From: Moesziomyces globuligerus
Lineage: Eukaryota; Basidiomycota; Ustilaginomycetes; Ustilaginales; Ustilaginaceae
Reading direction: 5' to 3'
NCBI GenBank assembly: GCA_030849465.1
Contig: JARVLF010000003.1
Coordinates: 186,001-250,000, forward strand
Length of the DNA: 64,000 nt
How positions within the stretch are numbered: the first letter of the stretch is position 1; each line of letters starts with the position of its first letter. Below the pieces are notes generated by a model, which did not search any database, was not told the origin of the DNA, and saw nothing but the letters and a program-made list of their open reading frames with translations. A program made the position numbers and the translations under genes. This document shows positions 20,857 to 30,177 of this stretch, one piece after another.

Positions 20857-21607
20857 GCGTGGCAGGTAGGTGGTTGATTAGCCGGGATGTATGCGATGGA
20901 GCGGTGAAAGCAGGGTGGTCTATGCTGGGTTCAACAGATGAGTCGGGTTCAAGTGGTGGTGGTAGGGACGCTGAATTGTGTCTCGAGATCGAGACAACCA
21001 AGGCCGCATCGATGCGCCAGCGAAAGCGCTAGGTGGGAGAACAAAGGGATGACAAGGTGGGCGAGCAATGCGCCACCTTACCCTTTTGCGTATCGCGGCG
21101 TCTGCAGGCTGCGCATGTCGATAGGCGCTAAGCAACCGTGCGGTGGGGGAGCTAGGAACCCGCAGCCTGGGACTTGTGTACGAGCCTAGCCTTGCAGCAG
21201 CACCTTTGAAGCTCGGCAGGAAAGCTTGGGACTGCTTTGTTGGTGAGGATCCGTGCTTGCGGTGGCCCGAAAATTTCAGTGGCGCGCATATGCGGCTTAA
21301 AGTCGTGCGGTGCGCAGTCCAGATCTCATCGACGTACTTTCAGTAGATGCATGGCGCCGGATTGTGCTGCAGTGGGGCACCACGGTCAGAGCAGACCAGC
21401 GTCTTTCCGCTTCCTCCAAAAGGTTTCGCGCACCGTCTGAAGCGTTGCATGAGGGTTGCCGAAGGGGCCCGAGCGTTCGTACGGCAACTCGGCAACCCTT
21501 TGCGCGCAAGCAAGCCGGCTCATCCCCGGGCGTTCGAACCGTCCGCTCTGCCAGATCTTGCGAGCCATGGTGACGGCGAGCTGTGCTGTGCAGCGGCATC
21601 GCGGAAC
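20857..21607. other. Intergenic between the hypothetical gene and MRF1; contains a hairpin
   Basis: No gene seen. It holds the promoter of the minus-strand hypothetical gene and the 3' flank of MRF1. A perfect 10-bp inverted repeat (GGGTTGCCGA at 21453-21462, TCGGCAACCC at 21489-21498) lies about 110-155 nt downstream of the MRF1 stop. Confidence 0.5.
21453..21498. repeat. Inverted repeat / potential stem-loop in the MRF1 3' flank
   Basis: Ten perfect base pairs separated by a 26-nt loop. If inside the MRF1 3' UTR it could be a structural element; it may also be chance. Confidence 0.45.
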
Positions 21608-23071
21608 TCACTTCTTGGTTGACGTCGCTTGCGCGAGATCGGCCTCTTCGTTCTCGAGGAGAGCCTTGACCTTGCGTGTGTCGCTTTCGAGACGGAGGCT
21701 TTCCATAATGTAATCGAGCCCAGTGCCCGGTTCGTGGTCTCCTTCCATGATCGAGTCGATGCCGTTCAAGCTGAGGTTGACGCGATGATCGGTGACGCGG
21801 TCTTGGGGGAAGTTGTACGTGCGCACGCGGTCGCTCCGATCCATGCTGGCCACCTGAGCAAGTCGACGCTCGCGATTTCCCTCGACCTCTTGCCTGAGTC
21901 TGCGGTCGAGCAGCCTGGCGCGCAACACCGCCCACGCCTTGGTGCGATTCTGGTGCTGCGACCGGCTATCTTGCATGGATACGGAGATGCCCGTGGGCTC
22001 GTGAGTGAGTCGAATAGCAGACTCTGTCTTGTTGACATGCTGACCACCTGCGCCTCGCGACCGCATCACCTCGACCTTGACATCTTTCGGATCCACCAAA
22101 TCGTCCGCCTTGTTCTCGGAGCCCTCCGAGATCGGCAGCACCATCACCGCGATCGTTGAGGTCTGCAGCTTGCCCAGACTCTGCGTCGCCGGGATGCGCT
22201 GCACGCGATGCACGCCCGCCTCAAACTTGAGCTTCTGGAAGGCGCCTTTGCCCTTGACTTCGATGATGGCTTCCTTCAGCCCGGCACCCGAGCCGGACGA
22301 CGAAGTGGAGACGTCGATACTTGTGCTAGACAGCAGCTCGACCTGCCACTCTCCCGATCCGTCCTCTTCCGTTGGTTTCTGCTCGCAGAACCTCTCGTAC
22401 ATTCGAGCCACCTGAGCGGTAAACAGAGTCGACTCCTGCCCTCCAACACCCGGCCGCACTTCGAGAACGGCACCCACAGCTTGCGCCTCGATCGCGTCGG
22501 TACAAGACGCAAGGATGAGCTCCTCCATATCCATGCGCAAGCCGGACAGCTCTTCCTCGAGAACAGGGAGCTCTTCTGCAGCAAGCTCACGCATCTCTTC
22601 GTCCGGATCACTTTGGCTCATGGTGATGGTGCTGAGCAGCTGCTTGCGCTTCGCCGAGAACACTTCCCATGCCTGCCGGAGTCCGTCGAGTTCCTTGAGC
22701 TGCTTTCCGATATCGGCACTATCGAGCTCGCTGGAGGCGTCGAGGAGACGCTGTCGCTTTTCCATCCTGAGCTTGGCCAATCGCACGACAGGGTCCTTGT
22801 CGATGTCCAATGCCTCAGGTTGTTGGGACCCACTGGCCTTAACCGCATACGGACGAGAGGTCCCGGGAAGCTGCGTCGAGCGTATTGAACGCAGCGCTCT
22901 CAGCTCGCATGATGCTGCTGCTGGTGACGATCTCGTTGTATGAGAAGCTGCCGTCGAGTTGGCAATGGTGGTGAGAGAAGCCTTTCGCAAGCGCTGCCGC
23001 GAAGCCAGCGTCGTGCGACACAAGGGCCGCGCTATTGAGCTACTGGCATGGCCTGCGATTCGTAAAGCCAT
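21608..23071 (-). CDS. MRF1: Mitochondrial peptide chain release factor 1
   Basis: Recognises stop codons and triggers peptidyl-tRNA hydrolysis on mitochondrial ribosomes. 487 residues from the ATG at 23071; the N terminus (MALRIAGHASSSIARPLCR) is a typical mitochondrial presequence. A class I release-factor helical domain follows (VVRLAKLRMEKRQRLL ... LRMDMEELILASC). Next come the conserved RPGVGGQESTLFTAQVARMY segment, the HRVQRIPATQSLGKLQTST block, and the catalytic GGQ loop in RSRGAGGQHVNKTESAIR. The C terminus has QDRVTDHRVNLSLNGID, a standard RF1 signature. The frame stays open upstream of 23071, but that sequence lacks presequence character. It is divergently oriented to the bHLH gene. 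Confidence 0.93.
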   Translation of the reverse strand: MALRIAGHASSSIARPLCRTTLASRQRLRKASLTTIANSTAASHTTRSSPAAASCELRALRSIRSTQLPGTSRPYAVKASGSQQPEALDIDKDPVVRLAKLRMEKRQRLLDASSELDSADIGKQLKELDGLRQAWEVFSAKRKQLLSTITMSQSDPDEEMRELAAEELPVLEEELSGLRMDMEELILASCTDAIEAQAVGAVLEVRPGVGGQESTLFTAQVARMYERFCEQKPTEEDGSGEWQVELLSSTSIDVSTSSSGSGAGLKEAIIEVKGKGAFQKLKFEAGVHRVQRIPATQSLGKLQTSTIAVMVLPISEGSENKADDLVDPKDVKVEVMRSRGAGGQHVNKTESAIRLTHEPTGISVSMQDSRSQHQNRTKAWAVLRARLLDRRLRQEVEGNRERRLAQVASMDRSDRVRTYNFPQDRVTDHRVNLSLNGIDSIMEGDHEPGTGLDYIMESLRLESDTRKVKALLENEEADLAQATSTKK

Positions 23072-23740
23072 GTTTTGCCGGCTATGGCTGACCACAGAAG
23101 CTCTTGCTGTTGTCGATAGGAGTTGCCGGAAGGACAAGCAGCAAAGAGGCTCGGAAGCATTTGAGAAGAAAGCTTTCGGATCGGAACTCGGACCCTGGAC
23201 CAAAAAAAGAAGAAGCAACAGATTCCTCACTCTAACATAAATCAAACATCTGTGAGCTGCGACTTCGAGGATGGTGTCATGACCGCGAAGGTACTCGTCA
23301 TCCCAGATAAGGGCAATTGACACAAAGAGCGACCATGATGGTTATGCGTCGATAGCGTGCTAGGGCGCCATGATCCCGCCGCCAGAGAGAAGCCCTGCCC
23401 CCGCTTTGTGCCCTCATTTGGGGCCTGTCACGGGCCCTTGTGCAGCCACCCGCCGATGTCGTGTGTTGGCGTTGTCCGAGCCAACGTGACCGGTACGGTG
23501 CCCATCCCCTCCCCGGGATGTGACCTGCTACAATGGCCATCATACGGCACCCGTGCAGCCTCTGCCCTCCACGCAACTCCGCCGGACCAGTGTGTCGCTC
23601 GACTGGAATAGCTGAGTACAAACCCGGACCCTTCCTTGTCCTCCTTATAAGTCGACCCCGACCTACTTCGCCCTCAACCTCGTAGGAAGCAACAGACACA
23701 CTCATCCCCACCACCGAACCGCAGCTATATCTCGCCCACT
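23072..23740. other. Divergent promoter of MRF1 and the bHLH gene
   Basis: About 670 bp with no ORF of interest. A TATA-like CCTTATAAGTC at about 23641-23651 is about 90 bp upstream of the bHLH start codon. Confidence 0.5.
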
Positions 23741-24967
23741 ATGACTTCCAAACGACAGTCTGGCAAAGGCGTGTCTTCGGAGCCTGATCAGCCGCTGGCG
23801 GCTGAAATCCAGCCCGCGCTCAACAAGGACGGCAGCCGACGTAAGTCGCGAGTGCTGCGCCGCAAGACCGATCATTCGATCATCGAGAGACGCAGGAGGG
23901 AGAAGATCAACGAGAAGCTCGTCTCGCTGCAGAACATCGTCCCTGCCTGTCGCAAGGAGTGCAGAGACCTGATCGAGCGTAAGTTTGTCGAAGCTGCAAA
24001 CGCTGCCCCAGCTAAGGCCGGGGCGAAACGCAAGCGCGAGGTGGAGAAGCTGGAAAAGGCTCAGAGCGACATGCAAGAAAAGATCAAGACGAGCATGGTT
24101 CTCGAAAAGCTATGCATCATCAGCCACACGCTTGACTTTGTCCAGCAGCTGCGAGAAGAGAACGAGGCCTTGAGAGCCCTGTGCGAATGTCAGGCTCAGA
24201 CTAAGCGACGCGGCTCGATCAGCAGCGATGTCGAGATGGATGAGCACTATCGCGATGCCCACAGCCTTGATACCGACAAAGCGGCGGCTGTTCAAGAAAG
24301 CAGCCATATCGTCAAGGCCGAGGAGGAGCGGAAGCGACTTCGAGCATCCATCTCTTCCCCGGAGTCGGACGTCTTGCCGGACACGATGTGCAGACACGCG
24401 CGACGCCGACTACACTGGGGGAGTGATCGTGTCCGCGAGAGCTCCAGCCTTACGGACGAGGTTTGGCGCGATCAAGAGGCGCCGGAGACCAGAGGCAACG
24501 ATGCTTCGAGTCGTGGTTGCCTGTCGTCTGCCTCTCCCTGCAGCGCCGAAGAGCCAGGAGACTGCACAAGCTCGGCCAGCGCATGCGTCTTGGCTTGTGC
24601 CGAGCCAAGCTGCCAATCGTATCTTCAGACCAGGAATTCCTGCTGCCGAGAAGATGATGCGCTCTCTTCGTCTGCTTCTGATGAGCCCGCCTCGCCGCCA
24701 CCGACTGTTGCCAGCTGGCGCGACTCCGCTGCAGCATGCCACCAGACACACCTTGGCTCAAAGAGACACCTCCTGCCATCCATCACCCACCTCGGCTTGC
24801 CGAAATACGACCCTCTTCATTCGGTCGCAAGAAATGAGGCCGCCTACTCGCTCTATCGCCGGCACCCGGCCCGCCTTCCCGAGATGGCTCCTTCTCGTCC
24901 CTTCCGTCCGCTTTCCCTCTATACATCACAAACCGTGGCTCCACTTCGCTCTAGTATCAAGCCATAG
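23741..24967 (+). CDS. Basic helix-loop-helix transcription factor
   Basis: 408 residues, single exon from ATG (MTSKRQSGKG). The bHLH spans about residues 40-145: a basic region with the E-box-type signature HSIIERRRREKINEKL (His, Glu, Arg at the DNA-contact positions), helix 1 (LVSLQNIVPACRKECRDLIE), an unusually long Lys/Ala-rich loop, and helix 2 (MVLEKLCIISHTLDFVQQL) extending into REENEALRAL, a short leucine-rich extension. The C-terminal 250 residues are disordered, with several Cys and a distinctive LPSITHLGLPKYDPL motif. It probably binds CANNTG sites as a dimer (family knowledge). I cannot say which pathway it controls. Alternative splicing in the middle cannot be excluded. Confidence 0.85.
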   Translation: MTSKRQSGKGVSSEPDQPLAAEIQPALNKDGSRRKSRVLRRKTDHSIIERRRREKINEKLVSLQNIVPACRKECRDLIERKFVEAANAAPAKAGAKRKREVEKLEKAQSDMQEKIKTSMVLEKLCIISHTLDFVQQLREENEALRALCECQAQTKRRGSISSDVEMDEHYRDAHSLDTDKAAAVQESSHIVKAEEERKRLRASISSPESDVLPDTMCRHARRRLHWGSDRVRESSSLTDEVWRDQEAPETRGNDASSRGCLSSASPCSAEEPGDCTSSASACVLACAEPSCQSYLQTRNSCCREDDALSSSASDEPASPPPTVASWRDSAAACHQTHLGSKRHLLPSITHLGLPKYDPLHSVARNEAAYSLYRRHPARLPEMAPSRPFRPLSLYTSQTVAPLRSSIKP

Positions 24968-25139
24968 TAGCTCCGTAATGGGATCTTCATCTAGAGAACT
25001 GTACATGTACAAGCGGACGGCGCAAAACCTAGGTGTGAGCTCTGGACCGGTACAGCAACTGTCCTGCACTCCCGCATGTGCTGTAAATGCTGGGAAACAG
25101 TACAGGTATATATATGCAGATACTGGCGGGGTAGGCATA

Positions 25140-25253
25140 GCAGCCTTCGTATAGTGGTTATTACAGCTCGTTGTGGTTCTTCCTTCTGGAGTTCACACCT
25201 GGGTTGTCCGGCCTAGCGCCGAGCAAACGGATGTTCGATTCCTCCAGGCTGCA
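25140..25253 (+). tRNA. tRNA-His (anticodon GTG) with a 42-nt intron
   Basis: The acceptor stem GCAGCCT pairs perfectly with AGGCTGC, followed by discriminator A. The D arm reads CGTATAGTGGTTATTAC, close to the well-known fungal tRNA-His D arm. The anticodon stem GCTCG/CGAGC encloses loop TTGTGG-C with anticodon GTG at 25173-25175. The intron occupies 25177-25218, at the canonical position one base 3' of the anticodon, and contains CAC that can pair with the anticodon. The T arm is GGATG-TTCGATT-CCTCC with one mismatched pair. TTTCTTTTTT follows as a Pol III terminator. G-1 would be added post-transcriptionally, as usual for eukaryotes. Confidence 0.9.
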
Positions 25254-25264
25254 TTTCTTTTTTG
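25254..25264 (+). terminator. Pol III terminator of tRNA-His
   Basis: An interrupted T run (TTTCTTTTTTT) starts directly after the discriminator base. Confidence 0.8.
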
Positions 25265-26423
25265 ACTTTTTGCTCTGTGCTTCTGTAAGGCGGAAATGCA
25301 GGTCATGATCCCCTTTTTGGTCGGGAACGTCAGCTACTTTCCTGCCCAGTGAGGCTGTGCTGTCGGACTGGACGCTTTCTCGTTACGTATGAGAGCCCGT
25401 CATGGAGCCACGGACAGCTTGCTGCCGTGGAAAGGGCGCGTTTGTTGCGTCTTGCTGCCGCGGGATCGAGCCCCTTTAAGTCAGTGTTTGGCGACAACCG
25501 ATACTCAAACTCTACGGGCGGTTGACGTTTGGCTTAACAATTAATGATTTTGACTTTGACCCTGTTGGCGCTCTTCCGAAGACTGCAGACGGGCTGGCGC
25601 TCGCTGGGCGGCGGTGCTTGATTTTGGCGCTGTTGGGCCCGTTAGATCGGTCAGGGTTGAGGCTTCGGCCGCATGTGGGAGTGGATGGGCTTCTGTGCGT
25701 GTGTGTGCGTGTGAGATGACGGCGTGTGCCGGGCCGTCGTGTAGCTCTGAGCCCTGGCCGTGCCCCACAGTCTGGCTGGGTCCACTCATCCGACCGCACA
25801 CATCGGACCAGGGCCAGCCTCGAGCTCATGTCTGGACCATCATCGACCACCTTCACCTTGTCGCTCGCTTCTCATTCCCCTCGCACTCGCTGTTCGCCGC
25901 CTTCCTACCTGCTCGTCCCGCTTCGCCACAAACAAGCAGCTGCGGTAGTGGCTTGGTTGTCACCAAACTCTGAGTTTCCACACCACCCCCCCCCCCCTTT
26001 TCACCACCGAGGCTCGGCTCCACTTTGGCTTCCGTGCCCGCAGGACCAAAAGCATCTCACCCTGAAGCGCCTATCCTGCCGCCGCTTCCGCATTCTCAAG
26101 GACAAGCAGCTTGCATCAACCATCATTGCCCTCGGCCCCGTATCACATCGCCGCATCGCCACAGCATCCACAGCAACGTCATTACCGCCTCTTCTCAGCA
26201 TCCACGTCAATCGACTCTACGGACATTCACCGCAATTCTCCACGACCAGACTGTCCTCCTTTGCTATGTGTGTCTCACACTCCTAGCCTTTCGTCGCACT
26301 TCGCGCAAAACCATCCGCGAATCTCTTCGATCGAGAGCTAGCCTCTCGTCCGAGGCGTCTACCTCTTTTCTCGAAGCTCTTTCTTCGTCACAACGGTCGT
26401 TGGCACGGCACATACGAGTCGCC
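25265..26423. other. Intergenic: leader of the type I membrane protein gene
   Basis: No gene seen. The right half is CT-rich and has a C12 run (25986-25997); the frame of the downstream gene stays open back to about 26025 but has no ATG before 26424. Confidence 0.5.
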
Positions 26424-28097
26424 ATGCCCGCTACACCACTCTGTCCGCACTTGCGGCGTCCGCCATCAGAGCGGCGCGCTAAATCATCAATGGCGCGCAC
26501 ACTCGTCAGATGGGTTCCAGTCCTCCTTGCTATCTCCCTCGCCACACCCGCCCGTGCCACCTTAGCCGCAACCACACCCCAGCTGCCAGGAGAAGACTCC
26601 ACTGCAAAAGCCGCAGCCAGCACATCCGACCTGCTCGATCGTCGCGAACACATCACCTTCCAGTATTCCGACCAACCCGACCGGACCGACCGCCTCCAGA
26701 GCGATGATCCGCTCCTCGACCCCCACAACACTCTCAGGCCGCTGCAGGACACCTCCTATCATGCCGCTCAACTGCCTGTCATAGATGCCGAATTGCCGTC
26801 GCATCCGGACTCGCATGCATTCCGACTATCCGAAGAAGCTGCCTACGAAGCACGCGCGCCTTCCGGGCGTTCTACGATCTACAATGACGATCTGGTGGGG
26901 AAGCAGACAGGACGCGGGTACCTCTTCGTCCGTCGCACCGATCCCGGCGCCACACTCGCCAACCTCTTCTACCGACGGGACTCGCCCGTCAGTCGCCCGC
27001 CGCTGGTCCCCAACTCGAACTCGAGGCTGCTCATCGGACTCGTAGTCGTGTGCATTCTCGCCGTGGGCGTCCTCACGCTCGCAGCGCAGGAGATGTACCG
27101 AAGGTTGCAGGCGCTGGGCCAGCCACGCTCGCCGCTGCGGCGCAGGTCAGGCGAAGGCAGGCCGACGCGCCCGCTCTACCGCAGCGAATCGAGCTCCACC
27201 TCGGTCCCGAGTCATCTCGCGGCGCCTTCGGTGGAAGAAGAGGAGGAACGCATCGTCACGCCACCTGCGCTCTCGCGTCGCAGCAGCGCCGCGGCCTCGT
27301 CACTGGCGCCGTCGCCGCACAACGAGCTGATGGACGAGTCGGACGACGACGACGTGGAGCGCAAATCCCCACTGCACCTGCACTACCTTTCGCTCCCTTT
27401 TGGCATCGGTGTCGGCTACAGTTACGCCAGCATCGCTGATGGCGGTGATGCGAGGTCAAGGCTCTCGAGATTGGCGGCGAAGCGCGCGCGGCGCCACGAG
27501 CACTCGCACTCGGGCTCTACGCTGGCTCTGTCGACGGGCGCCTTGCCCGTGCCCGGCGCAGGATTGAGATCGCGCACGCGCTCGTTCAAGGATCTGTGTC
27601 GGGATGCGCTGGGCGGCAGCTCCTCGCGCGGGATCAGCGTCATCTCGGAGGAGGTTGCAGACCGCGACATGTCGACTGTCCCGACGCCGCGCTGGGGATC
27701 GGGTCTCGTCTCGCTTGACCTCTCCTCCTCCGAGTCGCGCAGTGGCACAGCGACGCCCACTGGTCCGAGCAGCGCCAGCAGCAGTGTGGGCGCTGCCATG
27801 TCGGGCATTGCGATGGAGGACTTTGCAGCACACAAGTCCGGTCCGCAGGCCAAGGGGCGGTATTTCGGAACAGACGCATCTTCCTCTTCCGGTCACACGT
27901 TGATCGATCTCGGCGTCGGCACGCCCGACCTGGCGATCTCGGATCCAGAGGGGATCACGCGCCCTGCATCCACGCCCGGCGTCATGCCCTCCCAGGTAGC
28001 ACGCCATCCACAGGTCGAGCAACTCCGCCGCGAGGGCCGTGGCGAGACGGGCAAGCGCGTAGGCAAGGGCACTCCCACCAATGCCAAACTGCTGTAG
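26424..28097 (+). CDS. Putative type I single-pass membrane protein, Ser-rich cytoplasmic tail
   Basis: 557 residues if the first in-frame ATG (26424) is used. A second ATG at 26490 would put a classical signal peptide at the very N terminus (MARTLVRWVPVLLAISLATP), so it may be the real start. An extracellular region of about 150 residues with no recognised domain follows. A membrane segment (LLIGLVVVCILAVGVLTLAA, about residues 203-222 from 26424) comes next, then an Arg-rich stop-transfer (MYRRLQALGQPRSPLRRRSG) and a long cytoplasmic tail rich in Ser, Arg and acidic patches (MDESDDDDVERK). Short hydrophobic motifs in the tail (LHYLSLPFGIGVGYSYASI) could be conserved. The layout resembles fungal wall-stress sensors or receptors, but no WSC domain or other named module is visible, so the function is unknown. 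Confidence 0.75.
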   Translation: MPATPLCPHLRRPPSERRAKSSMARTLVRWVPVLLAISLATPARATLAATTPQLPGEDSTAKAAASTSDLLDRREHITFQYSDQPDRTDRLQSDDPLLDPHNTLRPLQDTSYHAAQLPVIDAELPSHPDSHAFRLSEEAAYEARAPSGRSTIYNDDLVGKQTGRGYLFVRRTDPGATLANLFYRRDSPVSRPPLVPNSNSRLLIGLVVVCILAVGVLTLAAQEMYRRLQALGQPRSPLRRRSGEGRPTRPLYRSESSSTSVPSHLAAPSVEEEEERIVTPPALSRRSSAAASSLAPSPHNELMDESDDDDVERKSPLHLHYLSLPFGIGVGYSYASIADGGDARSRLSRLAAKRARRHEHSHSGSTLALSTGALPVPGAGLRSRTRSFKDLCRDALGGSSSRGISVISEEVADRDMSTVPTPRWGSGLVSLDLSSSESRSGTATPTGPSSASSSVGAAMSGIAMEDFAAHKSGPQAKGRYFGTDASSSSGHTLIDLGVGTPDLAISDPEGITRPASTPGVMPSQVARHPQVEQLRREGRGETGKRVGKGTPTNAKLL

Positions 28098-28208
28098 AGC
28101 CGTGCTCCGGCTGGCCTTGTACTTTCTTAGCAATGACACTTCATGACACCAAGGACCGATTCGTCGTCTGGCCAAAGTAGGCATCGTTCGGGGCTTTTGT
28201 TGGCCATG

Positions 28209-28886
28209 TTACTGGATGGTACATGATTTGGAGGAGGGTGTGTCTTCAGCGAATTCCTTGATGGTGATGCTGCCGTGGTGGTTGGTGAGGTGGCACGAGT
28301 CTGCGCGGTTGCCCGAGGCGGTGCTGGGAGCGATGTGGGCCGAGCCACGATGCTTGTGCGGAGGACCGATGAGTTTGAAGCGCTGTTGGAGGGCGGGCGA
28401 GAGTTTGAGCGTACCGGTCTCCGAGGTCCAGCTGAGCGTACCGCAGAACGAGGTGGGGAGGAGGATGGTGAGGTTGCCGTTGGAGCTCTTGGCTACGATT
28501 CGTAGCGGGCGCGAGCCCGAGTATTCGGGAATGCCTAGAGAGATCGACCCCATGCCTCCTGTCTTTGCGCTCACCAGTACCGGCTGTACAGGCATGGGCG
28601 TGCAAGCATCGGTGCGCACTTCGCGCGCAATATGGACGATGGCATTGATCGGACTCGACTTGGTCGTCAGCACGCACGAGGCGCACGTCGACGCTTCTTC
28701 CTCGTCACGCGGTCGATCGTAGATGGGTGGAGATGCTTCCGCAGCCGTCGCACCGATAAAGAGCGTCTTCTTGATCGACGCATTTGGCCAGTCGATCCGC
28801 AGGTGTCGATACGCCTTGCCCCCACCAGCGTTTGATGGCCTCCACAGATCCTCTCCTCGCTCCTCGTATGCGTCCGCACCACTCAT
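28209..28886 (-). CDS. Hypothetical protein, DUF7330-like beta-rich protein
   Basis: 225 residues, single exon from ATG MSGADAYEER; no signal peptide or membrane span. The middle and C-terminal parts consist of short beta-type segments with Gly/Asn turns (SSNGNLTILLPTSFCGTLSW, ETGTLKLSPALQQRFKLIG, NHHGSITIKEF). This pattern is seen in fungal DUF7330 proteins and in bacterial DUF4097-type adhesin-like beta repeats; I assign it on pattern only. It converges on the membrane protein gene with 111 bp between stops. Function unknown. Confidence 0.65.
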   Translation of the reverse strand: MSGADAYEERGEDLWRPSNAGGGKAYRHLRIDWPNASIKKTLFIGATAAEASPPIYDRPRDEEEASTCASCVLTTKSSPINAIVHIAREVRTDACTPMPVQPVLVSAKTGGMGSISLGIPEYSGSRPLRIVAKSSNGNLTILLPTSFCGTLSWTSETGTLKLSPALQQRFKLIGPPHKHRGSAHIAPSTASGNRADSCHLTNHHGSITIKEFAEDTPSSKSCTIQ

Positions 28887-29987
28887 CTTGAAAGTAGCTC
28901 TTGCGCTTTCTTTCGTCCACTGAGGCTACAAACGCTCGTCAGCTCTGTTCCTTCTATGGTCGTGGTGGTCGTTGCAAGACAGAACTAGCCAGTGAGTTCG
29001 AGACCTTGGAGTGCTCAACGCGAGCTTGTCCTCCACATGCTTACTGCTGGTGCAGAGACCCTGTCTGCCGAGCTCTATTTCATCGGTCAACCCTGCCAAG
29101 CGGGAAAAAAAAAACCCCCCCGCTGGCTCCTCGGCCAGGCTTGCCGAAAGCTGCCACTTGTCGGCCCGCGTCTTGCCATTTGAACATGACGGCCGGCTGA
29201 TTCACTTGGCCGTGCGAACCGCATCACACCGCATGAGACGCTCAAACTCGACCATCCACCGAGTCCAGAATTCCAAGCAGCACAAGCTTCGCGCTTCAGG
29301 CGCCACAATGTGGCTCCTGCACTGCATCTGCACGTCGGCCAGCCACGCGGCAGAGCAGCGGTCGCGCAATGAGCCTGGGAAATCGCCCGCCTCGGTGCAG
29401 TTGAGCCGTGGGTCGTCGCTTCGCACCAAACGATTTTCCTTGAATCCAATTCGGAGAATCCACAGCACTGCCTGCCCTTTGCCCACTCCTGAGTGCTTCT
29501 CCTCGCGGAAGACTGGCCCTCACTTGAACCATCTGATCCTTCGGAGTGCGTTCAGAGCCAGTGTCAGCCAGCACTGTTCGGCCGCTTGCAACGACACTCT
29601 GGCAGTGCGAGAATTGAACCAAGTCCCAAGCTTGTGCGACGGACCAAGATAGCGCTTCCGCCGAGAGAGCGCGCTCAATCCAATCAGTCCGCAGGCCATG
29701 AGGTAGATGTGATCAAGTGGGTATATTGACAAGTATCTTGTCGGTCTTGAAGGCAGAGGTAGAAATACAGAGAGATCAAGTAGCGACAGGGGCCGGACGC
29801 AAAGAGGCGGATAAAAATACAACGAGACCATGACTGGATAGGTGCGGGGGAAGAGGAAGTGACGAAAAGAGCGTGAGGAGGCAAGCGATGCCAAGTGGGA
29901 CGCAGATGCAGAAACGACAGTGTGGGGCAAGAGTGGTGTGCCAGAGGCCCGATATCAGGGCCGGCCATCCGACTCGGAAGGAGAGAG

Positions 29988-30086
<99 letters not shown>

Positions 30087-30177
30087 GAGGAAGCGATGCT
30101 ACAAGTCTAGAAGCAGGCGAATGACGATGACGAGAAGGATGCGGTGACGACTGCGAGAAGAAAACAGTGCTGGGGTT
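28887..30177. other. Intergenic with a long AG microsatellite
   Basis: About 1.3 kb between the 5' end of the DUF7330-like gene and the 3' end of the Zn2Cys6 gene. No gene seen. The microsatellite lies within about 100-190 bp of the Zn2Cys6 stop, so possibly in its 3' UTR. Confidence 0.5.
29991..30082. repeat. (AG)46 microsatellite
   Basis: 92 bp of uninterrupted AG dinucleotides, a CT tract on the strand of the neighbouring transcription-factor gene. Confidence 0.97.

Noticed and set aside
21520..21555. T-arm-like sequence GGGCG-TTCGAAC-CGTCC on the + strand
   Set aside because: The T stem pairs well but no matching 5' acceptor stem or D arm lies within tRNA distance.
29595..29690. Possible minus-strand tRNA (GGTTCAATTCTC-like T loop)
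   Set aside because: T-stem and acceptor stem do not pair and no anticodon arm can be formed.
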